Part shown: positions 58,096 through 64,000 of the stretch, piece after piece
How the letters are laid out: each line of letters begins with the position of its first letter
How positions within the stretch are numbered: position 1 is the stretch's first letter
Assembly (NCBI GenBank): GCA_947259115.1
Contig: CAMYKS010000001.1
Location: 1 to 64,000 of the forward strand
Length of the DNA: 64,000 nt
Reading direction: 5' to 3'
From: an uncultured Desulfobulbaceae bacterium
Lineage (GTDB): Bacteria > Desulfobacterota > Desulfobulbia > Desulfobulbales > BM004
The notes under the pieces: model-generated
What the model was told of the DNA's origin: nothing
The model's database searches: none
What the model saw: the letters and a program-made list of their open reading frames with translations, nothing else
Translations under genes and position numbers: made by a program

Positions 58096-59589
58096 TCAAA
58101 GCCCTGCCGGCACCGAGTGCTGGATAATGTTTGTAACAATATCGCCTGAATAGAGGCCAATAACGATGAGGCTCAAGGCAACAATGATGAGCGGCACCAG
58201 CATGGACAAGGGCGCCTCATCAATGGCAACTTTATGAGAATCGCCGCCGTGGTGGTCGACCTTAGGTTCAAAGTAGGCGATTTCAATGACCCTGAAAAAA
58301 AGTATGGCATTGACCAGGCTGGAGACCAGCAGGGCTGCCATGAAATGGTATTTGCCTGCATCAATGGCACCGAGGATGAGATACCATTTGCTGAAAAAGC
58401 CGGCTGTGGGCGGCACACCGATCATTGACAGGGCGCCCACGGTAAAGGCTGCCATGGTTATTGGCATTTTTTTATAGAGCCCGGCAAGATCCTGAAGTTG
58501 CTGGCCGCCTCTCTTGTAAATAACAATGCCTGCAAAAATAAAGAGACAGAGGGTCATAAGGGCATCGTTGACAATGTGCAGGATGGCTCCGGTTAATCCG
58601 CTGCTGCTAGCCAGCCAGGCACCACCTACCATGTAGCCCACCTCTGCCACGATGAGATAAGTGAGCATTTTCTTAAAGTCGGTCTGGGCCAGGGCCAGGA
58701 TGGAGCCGCTGAGTATGGCAATTACTGCCATCCAGACAATGGTATCTGACAGGCCAACGACACTATAAACATAGAGCGGTGAAAAGACCGACAGCATAAT
58801 GCGGATCATGATATAAACCGAAACCTTGGTTACCAGGGGCGCGACCAGGCAGCCGGCAGCCGAAGGTGCATAGGTATAAGCATTGGGCAGCCAGCCATGC
58901 ATCGGAAAGAAGGCCATTTTGATCCAGGTGCCTACAAGGATGAGCAGCAGGGCGATAAAAATTACATTTAAAGAGTATAAATCTGGAAGGATGGTGAGCA
59001 GATTTGCCATGTTGAGAGAGCCGGTCATGATATAGAGATGGCCGACACCGAGAAGATAGAAGCTGGCGCCGATTGTCCCCAGGATGACATAGTTGAAACT
59101 GGCAACCAGGGCCTTGTTGTCGCCCATGGCAATGAGCGCATAGCCGGTGAGTGCTGATATCTCCAGGAGAACATAAAGGTTGAAGGCGTCACCGGTAACC
59201 GTCATGCCTAAAAGTCCGGTAACCAGCAGGACAAACAGGGTGTAAAACTGGGGTATCTTCTCCGGCAGTTCCTGCTTGATACTTTCTTTGGAAAAGATAA
59301 CTGCCAGCAAACTGACAAAGGAGACGGTTACCAGCACCAGGCCATTGAAGTGGTCAATCACATACTCAATGCCGAATGGCGGCGGCCAGCCCCCGAGACG
59401 ATAGTGTATAACGCCGTGTTCCATTATCCGGATAAGCGTTATGACCGAGGCCGTGAAGGAGCCGAAAATGCCCAATATGGCAAAGGGCAGACAATAGCGC
59501 CGGTTGATCAAACCGACCATGTTGACCAGGAAAGCGCTTAACAGCGGAAGTATGACTATCAGGACTGGCGCCTGTTCAACAAAACTCAT
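58096..59589 (-). CDS. NuoL/M/N-like antiporter subunit (MrpD-type, first copy)
   Basis: A 497-residue, 14-span protein of the Mrp D family, with FNLYVLLEISALTGYALIAM, KMAFFPMHGWLPNAYTYAPSAAG and AEVGYMVGGAWLASS. It overlaps the MnhC gene by 4 bp. It begins the D group directly behind MnhC, the normal order in Mrp operons (C-D). Conducts protons and couples them to cation exchange. Confidence 0.92.
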   Translation of the reverse strand: MSFVEQAPVLIVILPLLSAFLVNMVGLINRRYCLPFAILGIFGSFTASVITLIRIMEHGVIHYRLGGWPPPFGIEYVIDHFNGLVLVTVSFVSLLAVIFSKESIKQELPEKIPQFYTLFVLLVTGLLGMTVTGDAFNLYVLLEISALTGYALIAMGDNKALVASFNYVILGTIGASFYLLGVGHLYIMTGSLNMANLLTILPDLYSLNVIFIALLLILVGTWIKMAFFPMHGWLPNAYTYAPSAAGCLVAPLVTKVSVYIMIRIMLSVFSPLYVYSVVGLSDTIVWMAVIAILSGSILALAQTDFKKMLTYLIVAEVGYMVGGAWLASSSGLTGAILHIVNDALMTLCLFIFAGIVIYKRGGQQLQDLAGLYKKMPITMAAFTVGALSMIGVPPTAGFFSKWYLILGAIDAGKYHFMAALLVSSLVNAILFFRVIEIAYFEPKVDHHGGDSHKVAIDEAPLSMLVPLIIVALSLIVIGLYSGDIVTNIIQHSVPAGL

Positions 59590-59969
59590 TGCAGCTGCTC
59601 CTGAATTTCATCTTCCTCGAGGGAGTTGTAGCGCCTGTAAATACCAAGACAGATTGCCAGGGCAACCCCAAGGGTACCGACAGATACGACGATGGCGGTA
59701 AGCATCAAGACATGGGGCAGTGGATTGGCATAATGGGTAACGTCAATGGCCGCTTCGACTGCACCATGGCCATGGCCGTGAGCTATGATCGGGATTGTTG
59801 CATGCTCTTTGGCGCCGATCGATACATAAAAAACAATGATGGCTGTTTGAAAGATCGACATGCCGATAACTTTTTTGACCAGATTGTTTTTGGCCAACAT
59901 GGCATAAAGGCCAATCATCATGAGAAGAATGTATATCCAGTAATTATAGTCAGAAATAATTGATTCCAT
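59586..59969 (-). CDS. mnhC: Mrp/Mnh antiporter subunit C
   Basis: A 127-residue NuoK-like subunit with three spans and the motif KKVIGMSIFQTAIIVFYVSIG. A His-rich insert (IAHGHGHGAVEA) in the loop before the last span is unusual for MnhC and may bind metal. It ends with LGVALAICLGIYRRY. It overlaps the following D-type gene by 4 bp and shares one base with the preceding MnhA/B-like gene. The C subunit is needed for complex assembly and transport. Confidence 0.9.
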   Translation of the reverse strand: MESIISDYNYWIYILLMMIGLYAMLAKNNLVKKVIGMSIFQTAIIVFYVSIGAKEHATIPIIAHGHGHGAVEAAIDVTHYANPLPHVLMLTAIVVSVGTLGVALAICLGIYRRYNSLEEDEIQEQLQ

Positions 59970-60991
59970 TACTCATCCTTGTCATATTTGCCGCAGGAAA
60001 CAATATTGATATAGATTGATACGACAATGGCCATAACCGCAATTGCAACGCCAGTCTCTATACCAAGCATACCGTGGGAACGCGCCATGATCTTGTCTGT
60101 TGCCGGCAGCACCTTGCTGAGTATGGAATAATCGAGGAAGTTGGCACCCAGGAGCAGGCATAGAAATCCGATTCCTGCATAGATCAGCACCCCGATATTG
60201 CCCAGCAGGATATTCCATTTTTCACTCATTCTCCCAATAATCATCCTGGAATCATAGCTGATGGCCAGCAGTATAAAACTGGCGCCAAGGATGACCCCTC
60301 CCTGAAAGCCTCCTCCTGGACTATGGTGGCCATGTGCTACCACATAGAGGGCAAAGAGCTGGATAAAGGGAACGAGCTGCCTGGCAACAAAGCGGATAAT
60401 AGTATCCGGGTATCCTGCAGAAATGACATGGGGGTCAGGGAGGTCACAACGGTCATCTTTTTTGTAACGCCGCAAGATTGCTATGACGGCCAGGCCGGCT
60501 GTGAATATAACCGCTGTCTCAAACATGGTGTCAAAGCCCCTATAATCAGCCAGGACTGAAGTAACCATGTTTGGTACATTTGTATCGTGGAGTGTCTGGG
60601 TAATGTAATAAGGCGAAACATGGAGACTGGCCGGCGTAAAAGGATTGGCAAAACCTGGAAAATCTTTTTCGGCAATTACGAGAACCAGCCCGGTGAGCAA
60701 TGCCGCCACCAGGCCAACCGCTTTGGAGAGCCCGCGCCCGGACTTACGGAACCCAACTCTTCTGGTAGTTTGATGGACCGCGGCAATAAAAAGGACTGTG
60801 CTGACTCCGGCTCCCACCGATGCTTCAGTAAAGGCGACATCCACCGCTCCCATCTCGGTCCACAGAAGACACATCAAAAAGCTGTAGGCCCCGAAAATAA
60901 TAGCCGCACTGAGCAGATCCTTGACCATTATGGTTGCAAAGGCGCAGATCACAATCAGGGTCAGTATGGAGAGATCAAGCTGCCAGATCAT
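59969..60991 (-). CDS. MnhA C-terminal (DUF4040)-MnhB fusion subunit
   Basis: A 340-residue protein from ATG 60991 with about nine spans. The first part, with FATIMVKDLLSAAIIFGAYSF and AFTEASVGAGVSTVLFIAAV, is the DUF4040 region normally at the C terminus of MrpA. The second part, starting at VARQLVPFIQLFALYVVAHG with HHSPGGGFQGGVILGASF, is MnhB. There is no NuoL-like part of MrpA in it; the D-type genes downstream may provide that function. It follows MnhG by 1 bp. Confidence 0.88.
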   Translation of the reverse strand: MIWQLDLSILTLIVICAFATIMVKDLLSAAIIFGAYSFLMCLLWTEMGAVDVAFTEASVGAGVSTVLFIAAVHQTTRRVGFRKSGRGLSKAVGLVAALLTGLVLVIAEKDFPGFANPFTPASLHVSPYYITQTLHDTNVPNMVTSVLADYRGFDTMFETAVIFTAGLAVIAILRRYKKDDRCDLPDPHVISAGYPDTIIRFVARQLVPFIQLFALYVVAHGHHSPGGGFQGGVILGASFILLAISYDSRMIIGRMSEKWNILLGNIGVLIYAGIGFLCLLLGANFLDYSILSKVLPATDKIMARSHGMLGIETGVAIAVMAIVVSIYINIVSCGKYDKDE

Positions 60992-60992
60992 A

Positions 60993-61319
60993 TTAGCTTT
61001 CTTCCTCCGGTTTTTTAGTCCAGGGTTGAATGCCAGACTCATAGCCGGCGTCAATAATAGCATGGGTGGCCGTGGGGCTTGCCATAAAGATGAATACGCC
61101 GATCAGGAGAATTTTTATGGCAACCAGCAGGTTGGCCAGGTTCATTTCATGGAAGTTATAGAACACCAGGGCCAGGAGCATTATCAGCGAGGACAGGGTA
61201 TCCCCTTTGCCGGCCGCATGCATTCTGGAATAAAAATCAGGGAAACGCAGGAGTCCGACAGTTGTTGCAAAAAACAACACAAGCCCGGAAACAGAAAGGA
61301 GAATAACGATAATATCCAT
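60993..61319 (-). CDS. mnhG: Mrp/Mnh antiporter subunit G
   Basis: A 108-residue three-span protein: VILLSVSGLVLFFATTVGLL, RFPDFYSRMHAAGKGDTLSS (the conserved MnhG loop) and two following spans. It ends in a basic and acidic tail. It overlaps the preceding F gene by one base. The G subunit is needed for stable assembly of the complex. Confidence 0.93.
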   Translation of the reverse strand: MDIIVILLSVSGLVLFFATTVGLLRFPDFYSRMHAAGKGDTLSSLIMLLALVFYNFHEMNLANLLVAIKILLIGVFIFMASPTATHAIIDAGYESGIQPWTKKPEEES

Positions 61320-61627
61320 TATTTGTCCTCCTTGCGGAACCTGTAACCATAGCCCTTGGGATTAAGGTTCTTGTGATGGTGAAAATAGCGGGAAGCGGCA
61401 ATGGTAACGATAAAGTTTAGCAGGGCATAAGCCAGGGCAATATCAATAAACATGTCAACCCGGTGGTAAATGGTGCCGATTATTACCAGAAGAATGGTGG
61501 TCTTGGTGCCGATCACGTTAACGCCCATGATCCGGTCAATGGCAGTAGGGCCATGGATCGCTCTGTGCAATGTCAGAAGCATCAAAAAGCAGAGAACAAC
61601 GCCTATGCCGATAAAAAAAGAATCCAT
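61319..61627 (-). CDS. mnhF: Mrp/Mnh antiporter subunit F
   Basis: From ATG 61627 the product has 102 residues with three spans: FFIGIGVVLCFLMLLTLHRA, GPTAIDRIMGVNVIGTKTTI (the MnhF motif) and MFIDIALAYALLNFIVTIAA. The frame is open to 61672, which would overlap the E gene. The small basic C terminus follows. It is in the normal E-F-G order. Confidence 0.92.
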   Translation of the reverse strand: MDSFFIGIGVVLCFLMLLTLHRAIHGPTAIDRIMGVNVIGTKTTILLVIIGTIYHRVDMFIDIALAYALLNFIVTIAASRYFHHHKNLNPKGYGYRFRKEDK

Positions 61628-61628
61628 A

Positions 61629-62108
61629 TCAGTCCCTTTCAAAAACATTTGCCAATCGGTCTTCCATTTCACCTGGAAGTCCGGCAGCAGCCTTACGGCT
61701 TATGGCATGCACATAAAAAACCTGGTCGACAATCCGGATCGTTATTGTACCCGGAGTCAGGGTAATTGAGTTGGCCAGGGCAACCTTGGCAAGATCTGTT
61801 TTCAGTTTAGTTTTGAAGGTGACAATTGTCGGGTCAATCTGGTCTTTCATCTTTGGATGCAGAGCCAGAAAAGTTACATGCAGGGTGGAGAGCCCTATCT
61901 GATATAGGAGCCATGGAAGATACAGCAGAAAGCGTATGCCAACAGATAGCTTGCCTGGACCTTTTGTCTCATGCATGAAAAGGTCGGCAGACATAAAGGA
62001 GACCAGCGCGCTGGAAATTACACCGAGAGTCAAATGAAAAAGGTCGAATTTGCCTGACAGCAGAATCCAGAACCCCATCATGATGATAAATGTGTAAACC
62101 TTGCGCAT
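61629..62108 (-). CDS. mnhE: Mrp/Mnh antiporter subunit E
   Basis: A 159-residue protein with two to three N-terminal spans and the MnhE cytoplasmic part (VALANSITLTPGTITIRIVD, HAISRKAAAG). The SITLTPGT sequence is characteristic. It is the first gene of the Mrp operon on this strand, starting about 67 bp after the SLC13-type permease gene. Confidence 0.92.
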   Translation of the reverse strand: MRKVYTFIIMMGFWILLSGKFDLFHLTLGVISSALVSFMSADLFMHETKGPGKLSVGIRFLLYLPWLLYQIGLSTLHVTFLALHPKMKDQIDPTIVTFKTKLKTDLAKVALANSITLTPGTITIRIVDQVFYVHAISRKAAAGLPGEMEDRLANVFERD

Positions 62109-62175
62109 ATCTTTACTGTGATTTTTGCTGTTTAAATATTCAAGCTATTTGCAACCGCAAACTCTTTCCTTTTTG

Positions 62176-63981
62176 TTAAATACCATAAAAGAAATAGAGC
62201 ATCGCCATCATAACAATCATATAAAGGATGGTCATTCCGGTGCCGGCTCTGAAGTAATCAATAGTTTTGTAACCACCCGGACGCATGATCAAAGCATTGA
62301 CCTGGTGGGTAGGAAGAACAAAGGTGTTTGAGCATGCCACCCCGACAACCAGTGCAGCCATCCGTGGATCAGCTCCGGCAGTGATAGCCATCTTCATGGC
62401 CAGCGGCACCATGAGTACCGTAGCGCCGACATTGGAGGCCACCAGGGTGAAAAAAGAGGTCAGCAACCCGATAACCGTAAGCAAAACAATGGGAGAAACC
62501 GTGCCGATGGCGTCCATGATTGAATTGGCGATAAAGGCGGCGGCCCCGGTCTTTTCAAAGGCTATTCCCAAGGGGATAAGGCCGCCCAGCAGAAAGACCG
62601 TCATCCAGTCCACCGAATTGTAGGCCTCGTCAACGGTCATAACCCGGGTGAGGATCATGCCCAGTGCTCCGGCAAGCAAGGCAATAGAAAGCTGCACATT
62701 AAAGAAGAGAATCATAACTAAAGAAAGGCAAAGGCAGCCGACCGCAATTTTGACCTTTTCGGTTCTGATGATTTCGCCCTGGACCTCTTCTGTAAAAACC
62801 AGGTCCGGTTTGTCCTTCAGGACATGAAACCTTTCCCAACGCCCCTGGAGCAGTAACGCATCGCCCGGCTGCATGACGATATCGGACATACCGGCGACAA
62901 AAACCTTGTTACCCCTGAAAATGGCCAATGGATTGACTTGATAGCGCTTGCGGAATTCAAAATCCTTCATGGTCTTATGGGCCAGTTCCGACCTTGGAGT
63001 GATAATGCCTTCAATAATGCCGGCATTATTGGGTGACAGGTCTTCGGCAAAGCTACTAAGGTCTTCCCGCAGTTCCCAGCCGAAATTCCCAGCCATTTTT
63101 TCAACAAATTCACGGGAACCAACCACCGCTATATCATCACCGGCAGTGATTTCAGTCTCCATTTTGGGGTAGTAAAATTTTTGCTTGTGCGTATTCTGAG
63201 AGACGGCCACCACTGTGGTAAAATAATGCGGGCGGATGGAAAGCTCTTCAAGAGTTTTCGGGCCACTAAAATTTTCAGGCACATGCAGTTCAAAAAGAGT
63301 GCCCATGTCGCGGTAAGTGTTCTGCAGAATAACCGACATGGGGCCGCTTGTCTCTTCTCCCTGTCCACTCGGCAGCACAAAACGGCCCAGCAATATGAAG
63401 TATATGAGTGCCGCAATAGTTAAGGCAACGCCGATAGGTGTGACGGCAAAAAGCCCGAACGGTTCTATATTCGGGTCCGTAATCTTCATAACATCGTTTA
63501 AGAGGATCAAAGGGCTGGAACCGATCAGGGTAATGCAGCCGCCGATGATGGCGCAATATCCCATGGGGATCAGTATTCGGGAAACCGGGATGCCGGTCTG
63601 CCTGCCGATGCGCCTTGCTGCAGGCATGAACAAGGCTGCTGCGCCGATATTCTGCATAAAACTTGAAATAAAGGCCACGGTGGAGGAAATAAGGGTGATT
63701 ATTCGACTTTCGCTTTTGCCGGCAAATTTGAGGATGACACGCGCCAACGAATTCATGGCCCCGGTTTTGTCAAGGCCCGCTCCAATAATAATGACCGCTA
63801 TAATAGAGACCACCGCGTTACTGGAGAGGCCGCTGATCGCTTCTTTTGGTGTAACCAAACCAAGTAGCGGCAGGATGACCATCATGATAATACCGACCAC
63901 GTCGACCCGCACCCACTCGAAAATAAACATAAGAATGGCCACAACAAGCACAGCCATAACAATCATAATCTCTGGTGTCAT
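62176..63981 (-). CDS. SLC13-type permease with two central TrkA-C (RCK_C) domains
   Basis: A 601-residue membrane protein. About eleven spans are split into two halves: the N-terminal half has QNIGAAALFMPAARRIGRQT and IPMGYCAIIGGCITLIGSSP (SLC13/DASS and ArsB-like loops). A cytoplasmic middle of about 200 residues contains two RCK_C-like domains (LEELSIRPHYFTTVVAVSQN, VNPLAIFRGNKVFVAG). The second half has ASNVGATVLMVPLAMKMAIT. Such proteins may move anions such as sulfate, with nucleotide or ion control by the RCK_C part. The ATG has AAAGGAGAAACGG upstream. Substrate is not certain. Confidence 0.85.
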   Translation of the reverse strand: MTPEIMIVMAVLVVAILMFIFEWVRVDVVGIIMMVILPLLGLVTPKEAISGLSSNAVVSIIAVIIIGAGLDKTGAMNSLARVILKFAGKSESRIITLISSTVAFISSFMQNIGAAALFMPAARRIGRQTGIPVSRILIPMGYCAIIGGCITLIGSSPLILLNDVMKITDPNIEPFGLFAVTPIGVALTIAALIYFILLGRFVLPSGQGEETSGPMSVILQNTYRDMGTLFELHVPENFSGPKTLEELSIRPHYFTTVVAVSQNTHKQKFYYPKMETEITAGDDIAVVGSREFVEKMAGNFGWELREDLSSFAEDLSPNNAGIIEGIITPRSELAHKTMKDFEFRKRYQVNPLAIFRGNKVFVAGMSDIVMQPGDALLLQGRWERFHVLKDKPDLVFTEEVQGEIIRTEKVKIAVGCLCLSLVMILFFNVQLSIALLAGALGMILTRVMTVDEAYNSVDWMTVFLLGGLIPLGIAFEKTGAAAFIANSIMDAIGTVSPIVLLTVIGLLTSFFTLVASNVGATVLMVPLAMKMAITAGADPRMAALVVGVACSNTFVLPTHQVNALIMRPGGYKTIDYFRAGTGMTILYMIVMMAMLYFFYGI

Positions 63982-64000
63982 TTCTTTCCGTTTCTCCTTT

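Overview
The window looks like a chromosomal segment from a free-living Gram-negative bacterium, most probably a member of the Desulfobacterota (former Deltaproteobacteria, Desulfobulbales-like). This is inferred from the gene mix: bd and cbb3 oxidases in one block, a multi-subunit Mrp-type antiporter, an Rrf2/peroxiredoxin pair, many short palindromic intergenic elements, and a probable selenoprotein. No 16S gene or other decisive marker is present.

Layout. 0-6 kb (+ strand): end of a 5-formyl-THF cyclo-ligase gene, an HDAC-family gene broken by an exact 28-bp tandem duplication, then gatC-gatA-hisC-cmk and a UDP-glucuronate decarboxylase-like gene. 6-20 kb (- strand): a respiratory block. 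An AAA+ ATPase precedes ccoN, a ccoO fused to an extra cytochrome c domain, ccoQ and a haem-less CcoP-like anchor. An intrinsic terminator follows, then the assembly genes ccoG-ccoH-ccoI-ccoS, a SafE/TauE-family gene, and cydA-cydB. 19.7-25 kb: peroxiredoxin and Rrf2 regulator, YggL, a VapBC toxin-antitoxin pair, a YecA/SEC-C protein, a PepT-like peptidase and a pseudopilin. 25.5-31.4 kb: YegP, then a VWA/PspA-like/membrane-protein operon divergent from a response regulator and histidine kinase. 31.4-42.5 kb: a low-GC membrane protein, two tRNA-Ser genes, mutS, a HIT protein, a phosphoesterase, a DUF4139 protein, efp with epmA, and a rhomboid protease.

42.8-53 kb is the accessory part and the most unusual. 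It holds a secreted MORN-repeat protein and a thioredoxin-like lipoprotein whose reading frame crosses an in-frame TGA followed by a SECIS-like hairpin (probable selenoprotein). Next come a large non-coding stretch with a degenerate ~250-bp direct repeat and a secreted collagen-like protein with Asp/Ser/Gly/Cys-rich repeats. Two divergent secreted zinc metalloproteases (metzincin-like and anthrax-lethal-factor-like) and an LVIVD-repeat beta-propeller lipoprotein complete it. 53.4-64 kb (- strand): a HAD phosphatase, then a long Mrp/Mnh-type cation/proton antiporter operon with three NuoL/M/N-like subunits, preceded by an SLC13/TrkA-C permease.

At least six families of short inverted-repeat elements (about 70-260 bp) sit between genes, three of them in two copies within the window. 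The 163-bp family is a clear MITE-like pair. I see no CRISPR array, transposase gene or prophage. Coordinates and translations were read directly from the sequence. Family names come from motif recognition and were not checked against a database.
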